Positions 46,761 to 57,085 are shown, counted from the first letter of the stretch. The stretch: 64,000 nucleotides of DNA from Bubalus kerabau (GCF_029407905.1 NC_073628.1:64240501-64304500), one strand, 5' to 3'. Notes: generated by a model not told the origin, from the sequence alone. Translations and numbers: made by a program.

Positions 46761-47026
46761 ATACAAAATGGTGATCTGAATCACGTTGGCATGGTTCTTT
46801 CAATAGCTAATAACCATTTCATAAATATTTTACTAATTTTATTATCTGATACTCTGCTTATTGTGTATCTCTATGTACTGGAAATTTTATAAAAATTGCA
46901 ATGAGATAATATACATAACATTCTCATAAAGAAAAATTAATACAATTATTATAACATAATAAGTGACTATTAAAGGTGATTAACTGTATGCAAATATTTA
47001 TGCATTTTGTGCATATGCATACCTAC

Positions 47027-47058
<32 letters not shown>

Positions 47059-47303
47059 ATGGGTGGCTATGGACATGGGTCAGTGTGGAGTGATGTGCAA
47101 AATTCCATGACTGTCCTAGTTAGGTGTTCAATTAAGAAAAGATATAAAAATTGAGTAATCTGTAATTTAAAAATTGTTCAGTATATAAATGCTGCACTAG
47201 GTTGTGAAAATAAATTCTAAATAAAATGTGTTTGCTTCAAAGTTCTTTGTTGACTTTGCAGACAGAACAGAGAGCTTGACAGTGAGAAGTAGTTTGATGT
47301 GCT
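46761..47303. other. Unassigned region with (GT)n
   Basis: AT-rich, with a (GT)14 microsatellite at about 47027-47054. Confidence 0.5.
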
Positions 47304-47512
47304 TGTTCTTAGTTGCTCAGTTGTGTCTGATTTTTTGTGACCCCATGGGCCATAGCCTGCCAGGTTCCTCTGTCCATGGAGATTCTCCAGGTAAGAATAG
47401 TGGTGTGGGTTGCCATGCCCTCCTCCAGGGGATTGTCCCAACCCAGGGATCGAACCCATGTCTCCTGTATGGCAGGCAAATTCTTTACCATCTGAGTCAC
47501 CAAGGAAGACCA
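47304..47512 (-). mobile_element. Bov-tA SINE, minus strand
   Basis: Reverse body (cttagttgctcagttgtgtc) to the tRNA head complement (accatctgagtcaccaagga). Confidence 0.92.
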
Positions 47513-48433
47513 ATTCTTGACAGTTTCATAGTTGTTCAGGTAAATCAGTGTAATAGTCTGTGATACACTGGTACAAATTTTCAATCTTTAATAATGATGT
47601 ATAACTGATCTGTATCTTGCCTATGATACTTTGACCCAGTAATTTTAGAACAATAGAAACTGCCTCATGTGGTGGGTAAATAACTTAATAACTGAGACAT
47701 CTTAGAAGTAAGACAAATAATTTAAACCCACAGCATAAATGTGCTTCTTGCCTAGAAAGTTGTTTTATTGCAATATAGTTGTTGAGTTTGTTATTGAAGA
47801 TTAATATTTAAGAGAATATGAAATATGAGAGAACCTGGAACATTAGGCATGATTATAATTTGAAAGAGGAAATTGGAACTGTTGAGTGTGTGAGGTTAAG
47901 TCACATGGCACAATCACATTTGTTACGGTTTGTAAATGATATTGGAATATATGAGAACTTAATTTACTACATTTATTATTTTGGCTTATTATATTTATGA
48001 TTTCTTTAAATGCTTAAAAATAGTTTTCTTGATAAATTCTAATAGTATTCTATGAGGTATTGAGAGTGCTTAAGAATATCATGTTAACTGCAGAAATATT
48101 GAATTTATTATAATTTAATTAGCCAAATTTATAAATGGAATATGATTGTTTAGGAAATTTAATATTTTAACTTGTTCCATGAAGTATTAATTAAATCATG
48201 AGGGAAAAAAAATAGTATTTGCAATTTTAAACTGTAAGCTTAAAATAATGTTTTCATACGTATATGGTTAATAAATTAAATTCCAATACACACACACAAA
48301 CTGCAATTGTTTTATACAAACACACATACATATTCATATAAAATTCAAATATTAAACATTCAAACTGACAAATACCAGCTGAGTGACCATGAGAGAATAT
48401 CTTAACCTCATCAATCTCCATTTGCTGTTAAAG
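47513..48433. other. Unassigned AT-rich region
   Basis: No recognised repeat or exon up to the LTR edge. Confidence 0.5.
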
Positions 48434-48864
48434 TGTCAGGGAGTGTATAATTTCCTCAGGTCTGTCTCATCACAACAAAATTTGAAGTGACAGACGGATC
48501 AGCGTTACAACCTTCAGACAGATCAATGTTACAGCTCTTGGATGGGCCAGTGTTACAGTCCCGTGTTACAGCTTAGTTTTATTTAGAAGGTAAAGGAAAA
48601 TACATCCTCAAGGAGTGAGGGTATGCTGACCCAAAAGACGCAAAGAGAAGAGAGGCCTTGCCCCAATTTTGGCTCCTCTTTGTATATGATTTTTTCTCCT
48701 TTTCCTGGGCCTGCCCTGTGTAAATTGGGCTAGCCAGGCATGCTGTTTGCTTTACCTGAGGTCCTCACTCTGGTCCCCAGACCTTCCTTTGTTCTATTTG
48801 TGTGGGCTTTTCCCTTCTTTGTCCTTTAGCCACAGCCATTTTGGACTCCTTTTTCCTATTCTCA
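48434..48864 (-). mobile_element. 3' LTR of the provirus
   Basis: On the minus strand it starts TGAGAATAGGAAAAAGG and ends CTCCCTGACA. A polyadenylation signal aataaa is at plus-strand 48578-48583. Just before the polyadenylation side it has about four short tgttaca-containing units, more than the partner LTR. The purine tract next to it (complement of ttcccctctc) is displaced by a BovB insertion. Confidence 0.88.
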
Positions 48865-49558
48865 AAGTTGGCTTAAAGCTCAACATTCAGAAAATGAAGA
48901 TCATGGCATCTGGTCCCATCACTTCATGGGAAATAGATGGGGAAACAGTGGAAACAGTGTCAGACTTTATTTTTATGGGCTTCAAAATCACTGCAGATGG
49001 TGACTGCAGCCATGAAATTAAAAGACGCTTACTCCTTGGAAGGAAAGTTATGACCAACCTAGATAGCATATTCAAAAGCAGAGACATTCCTTTGCCAACA
49101 AAGGTTCGTCTAGTCAAGGCTATGGTTTTTCCTGTGGTCATGTATGGATGAGAGAGTTGGACTGTAAAGAAGGCTGAGTGCCGAAGAATTGATGCTTTTG
49201 AACTGTGGTGTTGAAGAAGACTCTTGAGAGTCCCTTGGACTGCAAGGAGATCTAACCTGTCCATTCTGAAGGAGATCAGCTCTGGGATTTCTTTGGAAGG
49301 AATGATGCTAAAGCTGAAACTCCAGTACTTTGGCCATCTCCTTGGAAGAGTTGACTCATTGGAAAAGTCTCTGATGCTGGGAGGGATTGGGGGCAGGAGG
49401 AGAAGGGGACGACAGAGGATAAGATGGCTGGATGGCATCACTGACTCAATGGACCCGAGTCTGGGTGAACTCTGGGAGTTGGTGATGGACAGGTAGGCCT
49501 GGTGTGCTGCGATTCATGGGCTCCAAAGAGTCGGACACGACTGAGCGACTGAACTGAA
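48865..49558 (+). mobile_element. BovB 3' fragment at the LTR boundary
   Basis: Forward BovB from aagttggcttaaagctcaac to gactgagcgactgaactgaa. It sits exactly between the LTR terminus and the polypurine tract ttcccctctc (plus strand). Only ca is shared at the two ends, so no clear duplication. The frame 48747-49151 is BovB RT C-terminus read through from the LTR. Confidence 0.9.
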
Positions 49559-49560
49559 CA

Positions 49561-50215
49561 TTCCCCTCTCAAGAGACAGGAGGCCCAATTCTTTGGAAAT
49601 AGGGGCGTCGTGGTCTCTATGGCTACTTCCTGCTGAACTTGGATGGTGAGGGGCATTGGGCCTCCCCCTATTGCTAGTCTCAAGCTTCAGAGTCCTTGTA
49701 GTGGTGTCCATCTAAGGGTGAGTGATATTTTCTGTGGTTGGCTGCAGTTTTATATATCATTGTTGATCTGGCACTGCATGTTGTAGCTTGTCGACCTGGG
49801 CAGAGACAAAATAGTTTAGACAATTGATAATACATGGAGAAATCATAAGCAGCATCCATATGGTGATGACAGGGACTAATGGGGCATTAGCCAACTCCAA
49901 ATTTCCCATCACCAGGAGGATCGGCAGCCACCCTGAGAACTCTCCAACTGGTTCTTTGAGATCCAGTAGGGTCTGAATGTTTTTCTTGAGGACTTTGAGG
50001 TTTTCTTTAACTTAGCTGGAGGTATTTACCCAGAAGCAACACATCTCATTCAAGATGGCTCAAGTCCCTCCTTGTCCAGGGATCAGGAGATCTATCTCCA
50101 GTCTGTTTTGAAGTTCAATCCCTACCAAACTATGTTGGCTCTTTAGAGCTGTCCTGAGAAATCTTATCCCCAGAAACTTAATTTTGGGGGTGTTCATTAG
50201 AATGGTGCTCATTTG
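49561..50215 (-). pseudogene. ERV envelope TM remnant
   Basis: The minus frame shows the ectodomain region LQNRLEIDLLIPGQGGT followed by EMCCF, the position of the gammaretroviral CX6CC motif. The first cysteine position is a stop (tga). A hydrophobic stretch typical of a membrane anchor follows (about 49800-49920), and the sequence ends at the polypurine tract. The surface subunit is essentially absent. Not functional. Confidence 0.75.
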
Positions 50216-50807
50216 TAGTTCTGAATATGTATCTGTGATCTCCCAGGGGCACACAGGTTTATTGAGTGTCCTCTTCTGTTTTCTTCCACAGCTTGACTCC
50301 TGAGTAGTGAATCCAGGAGTTGTGTCCTGGTACCTTGACTGCTGTGGAGGTAGAAAGTATTAGAGGGTAGGGGCCCTTCCATGTGGGCTGGAGTTGAGCC
50401 TTTGGGGACCCATCTTTCCATACTTTAATTAGGACTTGAGTCCCTGGGCATATGGTGGTGACTCTTTAGGGTCCTGGTTGACACCCCACAAGCATATATC
50501 TTGTTAGAATCGCCCAATGGCCATGGTATAAGACCGGAGGGTCAGGGCCTCTGGATCAAGGAAGAGGTCATTGATATAAAGAAAAGGTCCCATATAGAAT
50601 TTCATAAGGACTAAGACCAACCTGTTCCTTAGGGGCAATACTGGTGCAGAGGAGAGCTATTGGTAAAGGCTCCTTCCATTCCAGGAAGGTCTTCTGGGTT
50701 ATTATTTTTATCGCTGATTTTAAGAATTGGTTGGCTCTTTCTATTTTTCCTGAAGACTGAGGCCTCCAGGCACAATGGCAATAATAAATAATGTCAATGC
50801 TTTAGAG

Positions 50808-51089
50808 CGGAGAACGTAATGGCAACCCACTCCAGTACTCTTGCCTGGAACATCCCATGGACAGAGGAGCCTGGTAGACTGCAGTCCATGGAGTCTTGAA
50901 GAATCGGACACGACTGAGCGACTTCACTTTCACTTTTCACTTTCATGCATTGGAGAAGGAAATGGCAACCCACTTCAGTGTTCTTGCCTGGAGAACCCCA
51001 GGGACGGTGGAGCCTGGTGGGCTGCCATCTATGGGGTTGCACAGAGTTGGACATGACTGAAGATACTTAGCAGCAGCAGCAGCAGCAGA
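50808..51089 (+). mobile_element. BOV-A2 SINE inside integrase
   Basis: Two Bov-A units with a (CAG)n tail. The 12-bp target duplication aatgctttagag is perfect (50796-50807; 51090-51101). It separates the second and third catalytic residues of the integrase core. Confidence 0.95.
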
Positions 51090-51191
51090 AATGCTTTAGA
51101 GACCCCTTGGGCGACCTTAGAAGTAAATGATGTCCCATTGTCACTTTGTAATGACCTGGGCAGACCAAATCTCAGAATGATTTCATGGAGC

Positions 51192-51193
<2 letters not shown>

Positions 51194-51224
<31 letters not shown>
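51194..51224. repeat. T31 homopolymer in integrase
   Basis: 31 T on the plus strand, encoding poly-lysine in the minus frame between a valine-rich block and LLHEIILRFGLP. No retroelement body is attached. Confidence 0.92.
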
Positions 51225-51230
<6 letters not shown>

Positions 51231-51849
51231 CTCCTCAGCCTTCTCAGTCCAGATGGGAAAGCCTTCAATCCATCCTGTGAATGTATGTAATCATGACCAA
51301 TAGGTATTTATACCCTTGAGAAACTGGCATCTGGGTGAAGTCCATCTGCCAGTCCTCTCCTGTGTAGGTCCCACATCGTTAGATGGGCTGGGCCAGCTGG
51401 GGTCTTCAAGCTCCTTGGGGGTTGTTTAATTGGCAAGTGGGACAAGAGCAGACCACTTGCCTTATAGTCATTTGGAGGCTTGTTCCTCTGAAAGACCTTT
51501 CTAATAATCTTTGGAGGGCCTTTTTCCCTAAATGAGTGGTGGTATGTAAGCAGTTAACTAACCTATGTTGGAGGTTCCCAGGAAGAAAAAGGAGTCCCTC
51601 CTTTGTAACCACCCCATATAATCTTCTTGAAAGCCCCCACTCTTAGCTTTAAGAGTCTCACCTTTGGTATATGAAGGAGTTTCTGGCAAATTAGTCTGTG
51701 GAACTAAGGTGGCAACCCCTATTAGGTCATTGTTCTGTAATGCAGCTCTCTTAGTTGCCTGACTGGCTGCTTGGTTCCCTTGGGCCACTACTATGCTCCC
51801 AGTTTGGTGTCCTTTACAGTGGGAGACTGAAACCTCAGCAGCAGGTGGA

Positions 51850-52485
51850 CTGGCTCCAAGAGCCTAAGGATTTTTTCATCATATTTGATTGAGGACCCTC
51901 CAGTGGTCAAGTGGCCTCTTTCTTTTCAAATAGCAGCATGTGCATGTAGCACCAGAAAGGCATACATGGAGTCAGTGTAAATGTCTAATCTTTTTTCATT
52001 TTCCCAGCTCTAAAGCTTGAGTCAGGGCTATGAGCTCAGCCAATTGGACTGAAGTATCTGGTGGCAAAGGTTTAGCCTCTATAGTCTCAAAATTGGAGAG
52101 TACTGCATGCCCAGGTCTTCTTTTTCCATCCAAGACAAATCTTCCATCAGTGTACCAGATTTCCTCAGGATTGGCCAGAGGATCTTCCCACAATCCCTCT
52201 CAGGGATTTGTCCAGTGGTCCAAAGTTTCTAGGCAAGAGTGAAGGGAGAAGAGAGCCCTCGAGGGTAGGCAGGAGGGTAGCAGGGTTAAGAAGCTCACAA
52301 GGGAATAGAGTTAGGCCTGGATTTTCCATCAGCGCCACTTGATATCTGAGGATCCTTTGATCAGACATCCATAAATGGCCTCTTCCATTCAGAAGTTGTT
52401 TCACTTGGTGGCTGGTAAAAATATTTTTCCCCCAAGAGGGTTTTAAAGCACCTTCTATCAAGACTGCAACAGCTGGAAGATTTCA
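51850..52485 (-). pseudogene. ERV RT connection domain and RNase H
   Basis: The frame 52165-52461 shows the connection region (LLNGRGHLWMSDQRILRYQV, then LLNPATLLP). The next frame starts IWYTDG (first RNase H Asp), then AELIALTQALELG (Glu region). A YTDS-type motif is expected near 52000 in another frame. The RT fingers, palm and thumb are missing before it. Several frameshifts are present. Confidence 0.85.
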
Positions 52486-52736
52486 AAGGCAGGAAAGATT
52501 TCTTCCCAATAAGGGAGTAGGATATTCAGGCACCACCAGAAACTGGTGGGAAAATATTTGTCCATCCCAGCAATGATGAAGAGCTCAGATGAATCTTTTG
52601 TATTTGTTTTTCCTGTAGCACCCAAAATGGCACAAGTTTGGGAGGAGAAGGCTCTGGAGTAGGAGGTCAGGACAGAATAGGTAGCCCCTGTGTCAATCAA
52701 GAAATTCTCGGACCTACCTTCCACATCCAGTTGCAC
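52458..52736 (-). pseudogene. ERV protease remnant
   Basis: The minus frame LDVEGRSENFLIDTGATYSV holds the retroviral aspartic protease active-site motif DTGA, followed by a TCAILGATGKTN block. The C-terminal part is frameshifted (SFWWCLNILLPYWEE) and runs directly into sequence corresponding to the RT connection region. Confidence 0.87.
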
Positions 52737-53480
52737 CCTTCTCCAGCCCCATGATGGTTATCTGTGACAGGCGGGCTGGCTGGAGTTGGCCGCTTCTGTT
52801 CTGTTGAACCATCATGAGGGAAGGCTTGGCGCTGGACCTTGAGGCTCTTGGGTCCCCAGGGAAGAGTGCTGACCAATGTCTCAACTGATGGCATTTGTAG
52901 CAAGCCATTTTAGGAGACTTATCAAGGTTTGGACACTCTTTGGCCAATGCCTCACCTGCCTACAGATTAGGCATTTGCCTCATGCCTTGTCCTTTAAAGA
53001 CTCAGGGTTTGCCTTATGGGTTCCCTGGAGGGCAGCCAGCATCTGGGCTTCCCTTTTCTCTTTCCTTTTCTCCCTTTCCTGGGCCTTGGCCTCCCTTTCC
53101 TGTTCTCTGTTATAAAAGGTTTTGGTAAGTTTCTGGACCATCTCACCTAAAAAGGCAGCAGGGTTCTGCTGCTGTAGCTGTTGTAACTTTATCCCAATAT
53201 CTGATGCACATTGGGACAGGAATTTTCCTTTTAAATCACCTGTCCCTAGTAAGAGTCTAAGTTCAGATTGGTAAACTTTCAGAGAGCCTCTTTTAGTCTT
53301 TCCAGAAAGGCAATGGGGTTCTCACTGGGCTCCTGAGTTATTGCTGAGACTGAGCACAGTCCCAAAAGTAATAGGCTTCCTACTATTTCCATGGGTGGAC
53401 TTCCCTAGGGGTGAGTCTTTCTGAAGCTTATCCTACCCAGTACTGTTTCAATCTGAAAGCCAGGCGTCCCCAGGTCAGGT
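52714..53480 (-). pseudogene. ERV gag remnant (capsid C-terminus, nucleocapsid)
   Basis: From 53480 leftward: a capsid C-terminal region, a highly charged segment (REQEREAKAQEREKKRKRE), then two nucleocapsid zinc-knuckle regions. The first is frameshifted (CLICRQVRHW). The second reads CYKCHQLRHWSALFPGD, with Phe where the last Cys of CCHC is expected. Matrix and most of capsid are absent. Confidence 0.82.
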
Positions 53481-53885
53481 GCAGATCCCCCAGCAAGCTG
53501 AGGCATGACAGCCTCCTGGAGGGTGAATTCCGGGCAGGTTGAGGCAGGTCGGCATCCTGAGAATTGGGTCCCTGGGCAGGTCAAGGCATGTCGACTCCTG
53601 GGACCCCTAGACTGGCAGATCCCTGATCAGGTTGAGGCATGAAAACCTTTCAAGGACCAGATTCCTAGGCAGGTCAAGGCAGGTTAACCTCGTGGCATCT
53701 CCCAGACTGGCAGATCACTGAGCAGGTTGAGGCATGACAACCTCTTGGGGACCAGATCATTAGGCAGGTGGACTTCCTGGGATCCCAGGCTGATGTATCC
53801 TCAATCAGGTTGAGGCGTGACAACCTCCCCGGAACTGGATCCCTAGGTAGGTCGAGGCAGGTTGACCTCCGAGGACTCCCAGGCT
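53481..53885 (-). repeat. Minisatellite in the provirus, four units
   Basis: Units begin at 53481, 53615, 53710 and 53793, about 134, 95, 83 and 93 bp long. Shared cores are aggttgaggcatgacaacct and aggcaggtcaaggcaggtt; the first unit contains an extra sub-repeat. It lies where gag N-terminal coding would be expected. Confidence 0.87.
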
Positions 53886-55122
53886 GGAGTTGGGTGTCCT
53901 CAAGATCTCCAGTATGACAAGTGTTGGGTAGGATTAAGGGATTATAATTTTAATTTATTGCCAGTTTGTTCACCACAGATGGGAACAGATATCATGATGT
54001 AAAGCAATCCAACCTGTGCCCTGAGGCTGGGAACCTGGTGAAACAGCCATAACCCTTATCTTCTTATTTCTCTGACAGAATGTAAGTCATTTATTTCCTC
54101 CCCTAGTCCTCCATAAGAGCAGTAAGGGGGCAGGGTCCTGGTTGTAGGGGTTAATAAGTGGCTTAAGAACAAATTGATAAGAGACAACAAGCCAGATGTT
54201 GCATAAAAATGGAGTGGAGATTTGATCTGGGGATATGTTTGTAACTTTAGGAAAAGGGTGGTAACGGTTTGGGCCCAAACGGCCTGCAGGATTAATTCCC
54301 AAAATGGCAAACATTATCCCTGGAAACCCAATTGCCTTTGAGGGATGCCAACAGATGGACTTCTAGCAGCCATTGTGTGCCTGTCTCCCACCTTAGCAGG
54401 TTCACTGAGAGATGCTGATGTTGCACATGTTGTAGGAAACATGGAAGATGAAGGTGTGAACATCTAGAGGGATTGGATATTATACAGTATTTTCCTCCCA
54501 AATGCCAGCTATTTTCTGGTTGTGCCTCCAGAAGATTGTAGAGGCAACATTGCAGGTCTGGATGGGGCTCAAGAAAAGAGCATGAAACAGGAGGGAAGGG
54601 GGCAGGGCACAACTTTTGAAAGAATGACATTGCACAAGGGCATAACATAAACCAATTAAAATCAAATGGGTCCAAGATGACAAAGCAAATTCAACTAAAC
54701 CTTGATCCCCAATCTGCAAGCTAAATGACATACCCAGAAGTGGCAGGACAGTTCCAAGGCAGACTGTCAAAAGACAGGTGGATTATTCCCCAATACTTAG
54801 GATGATCCTCCCACTCACTAGCATATGAATTCACCCAGCTTGCAAAACCTAACCACACCACATCCATGGTCACAGCATTTGCCTTCTGTGATGGCCCTCT
54901 CCCTTTGGAGTGTGCTTCTCTCTGAATCCGAACACATCCACCTCTTACCTATCACTGTGTCTCTGAATTTTTGTAATGAGACATCAGAGCCTGAGCTTCG
55001 CTGGGTCCTGAAGCCAGGCACCATGAATTTTGGTTGGGCTCCTGCTGTACTTGGCTTCCTACTCGCTGTGGCCGTGCAGAGGTTGTTTCAGCCAGGTAAA
55101 ATCTGAGAAACAGCACCATAGA
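53886..55122 (-). other. ERV 5' interior, not recognised
   Basis: Between the minisatellite and the 5' LTR. Minus-strand ORFs of 75-127 residues exist (e.g. 54480-54770 with hydrophobic stretches), but none matches gag MA or a known retroviral protein that I can identify. A tgg beginning 4 bases after the LTR end could start a primer binding site, but the tRNA is not identifiable. Confidence 0.45.
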
Positions 55123-55518
55123 TGTCGAGGGAGTGTATAATTTCCTCGGTTCTGTCTCGTCACAACAAAAATTTGAAACGACGAATGGACCAGTGTTACA
55201 GTTCTTGGATGGGTCAGTGAGTATTACAGCTCAGTTTTATTTACAAAGTAAAGGGAAATACATCCTCAAGGTGTGAGGGAATGCTGACCCAAAAGACGCA
55301 AAGAGAAGAGAGGCCCGGCCCAATTTTGGCTCCTTTTTTTAAGATGTTTTTTCCTCCCCCGGGGCCTGCCCTATGTAAATTGGGCTAGCCAGGAGCGCTG
55401 TTTGTTTTACTTGAGGTCCTCACTCCAGTCCTTGGACCTACCTTTGTTCTATTTGTGTGGGCTTTTCCCTTCTTTGCCTTTTAGCCTTGGCCATTTTGGA
55501 CTCCTTTTTCCTATTCTA
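55123..55518 (-). mobile_element. 5' LTR of the provirus
   Basis: Matches the left LTR from tgtcgagggagtgtataatt to cctttttcctattct. It lacks some of the tgttaca units of the 3' LTR and differs by many substitutions. No clear target duplication with the left flank (aaag). Confidence 0.87.
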
Positions 55519-55852
55519 ACTATCTAACATAAGAATAATGATAATATCCATCTCATAGAGTTGATTTGAACAAGCAGAGCATTGGATGATAAATGTAAAA
55601 GAGATTCAGAAATTGCATGAGTTCAAAAAATTGCTTTAAAATAATACTCTAACTAAAACAATGACATCTCATTGCAATCTACTACACTCAGTAGTAGGTC
55701 TTTTCTTCCTTTAGTATGAAAGATTGCTTATTTTATTTATTGATCTTCAAAATGAAATGTTACCTTAGGTTATAATTTTCTTTCTTTCTATTCTATGCTG
55801 ATTATTGTTTCTAAATCCCATTACTCAGAAATATATATAAAAGATGATCTGT
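55519..55852. other. Unassigned spacer
   Basis: AT-rich, no recognised repeat or ORF. Confidence 0.45.
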
Positions 55853-55857
55853 GTAAC

Positions 55858-56770
55858 TCTTAGGGAAATTAAGTGAATAGTCTTGTTTAGCCTTCAGAGA
55901 CAAAGCAGAGCAGGCTCTGACCTTGCTTCTGCCTGGACACTGCCCCAAGTGACTGCCTGCTGTGAGGGCAAGACTTGCATCATCATAGATAAGATGGGGG
56001 AGAAATCTTGAGATTGTTGAGCCCCTGGAGGGCCCAAACAAGCCCCAGGGTTAGCAAAAATTCAAGTTTTACAAGACAAAACAAACAGCATTAACATGAA
56101 AGCAGGCTTGCAATTTGGTCACAGATTGATGGTGATAATCAGTTTGCTTCCATCCTGGGATTATTCATTGGAAGGACTGATGGCTGAAGCTGAAATTCCA
56201 ATACTTTGGCCACCTGATGTGAAGAACTGGTTCATTGGAAAAGACCCTGATGCTGGGAGAGGTAGAAGGCAAGAGGAAAAGTGGACAACAGAGGATGAGA
56301 TGGTTGGATGGCATCACCAACTGTATGGACATGAGTTTGAATAAGCTCTGGGAGTTGGTGATAGACAGGGAAACCTGGCGTGCTACAGTCCATGGAGTTG
56401 CAAAGAGTCGGACATAACTGAGTGACTGAACTGAACTGAACTGAACTGGGATTATAAGCAGAAACTCTGAACTGCTATCTTTGAAGTCTCATCCATGGAG
56501 CTGACGCACTGCCTGGGACCTTTTCCCAACTGGGACTCCTGATGTGCTGTGACTTGGGACTTCCCAGCACTGATTAAGTCTGGATGTTGGTCAAAGCCCA
56601 ATTTGGTGGTATATCTTCTGCTCTTTCTATTTCTCTTTTCTTTTAATGTTAGTATGTTGAAAGTAAGCTAGATAATTCACTAATAAATATTTATTTGGAT
56701 ATAACGAGTGGCTTATTTTGTTAAAATATCCTTTGAACCTGAGACGAAAGTGAAAACTTTTGGCAAAACA
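55858..56770 (+). mobile_element. Solo LTR, 5-bp-TSD family, copy 2
   Basis: Starts TCTTAGGGAAATTAAG (second base mutated from the TG form) and ends GGCAAAACA. The 5-bp duplication gtaac is perfect (55853-55857; 56771-56775). It aligns throughout with the reverse copy at 6510-7293. An aataaa lies near 56681. A BovB end is inserted at 56164-56445. Confidence 0.85.
56164..56445 (+). mobile_element. BovB 3' end inside the solo LTR
   Basis: 282 bp of BovB ending gagtgactgaactgaactga. The 9-bp duplication ctgggatta is perfect (56155-56163; 56446-56454). Confidence 0.93.
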
Positions 56771-56917
56771 GTAACTCAAGGTTTTTTCAAGTGTCCATAA
56801 ATAATTATTGCATATCTAATGTTTGCCAGGATTGCAGCTGAGCTCTGAGACTCAAAAGTGAACCAGATGACACAGAGTAGATCAAGGTTTCTTAAAAAAT
56901 ATAAAATAGTAGTTCTT

Positions 56918-57085
56918 ATTCATTAAACGCTAACTATGAGCTAGGAAAAAGTCCTGATTTCTTGTATACTCTATCTCATTTCTCTTTAATAGCATTTTTA
57001 TGAGGAAGGTATTATTAATCATTTATTTGACAATGACAAAACTGAAGCTCTGAGAGTTTCAGTTACTTGCTCAGGGCCTTGGAGA
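56918..57085 (+). mobile_element. MIR SINE
   Basis: Typical MIR order: cattaaacgctaactatgag, then tctcatttctctttaatagc, gaggaaggtattattaatca, actgaagctctgagag and ttacttgctcagggcc. High divergence is as expected for this ancient SINE. Confidence 0.85.

Larger units (their letters stand above)
50216..51800 (-). pseudogene. ERV integrase remnant
   Basis: The N-terminal zinc-binding part (51406-51612) shows LHTTTHLGKKALQRL and CSCPTCQLNN, supplying the HHCC residues. The core follows with a DWQMDFT motif near 51340 and SLQSDNGTSF near 51140 (second catalytic Asp). A GKIERAN-type motif (catalytic Glu) near 50740 lies beyond an inserted BOV-A2. A C-terminal part (VPGHNSWIHYS) is near 50320. T31 (A31 on this strand), the SINE and several stops disrupt it. 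Confidence 0.85.
48434..55518 (-). mobile_element. Class I (gamma-like) ERV provirus, defective
   Basis: Two related LTRs enclose a minus-strand interior in retroviral order: leader, gag remnant, protease, RT connection plus RNase H, integrase, envelope TM remnant. The zinc-knuckle nucleocapsid, the protease DTGA and an integrase of gammaretroviral type indicate class I. Large parts are missing (gag N-terminal half, most of RT, nearly all of the envelope surface subunit). The rest carries stops, frameshifts, a SINE, a BovB and a homopolymer. It cannot make virus. The two LTRs differ by substitutions and an indel, so it is not recent. Confidence 0.9.

Noticed and set aside
48887..49441. 184-codon minus-strand ORF next to the ERV LTR
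   Set aside because: Antisense of the inserted forward BovB; not an envelope or accessory gene of the provirus.
51066..51089. (CAG)n tracts that might be coding triplet repeats
   Set aside because: They are the normal 3' tails of BOV-A2 SINEs; no gene context.
53481..53885. Regularly repeated units as a CRISPR-like array
   Set aside because: Units are diverged, unequal and contiguous without unique spacers, in a mammalian genome; it is a minisatellite.
54825..55106. 93-codon plus-strand ORF in the ERV 5' interior
   Set aside because: On the strand opposite to all retroviral genes, with no recognisable domain.
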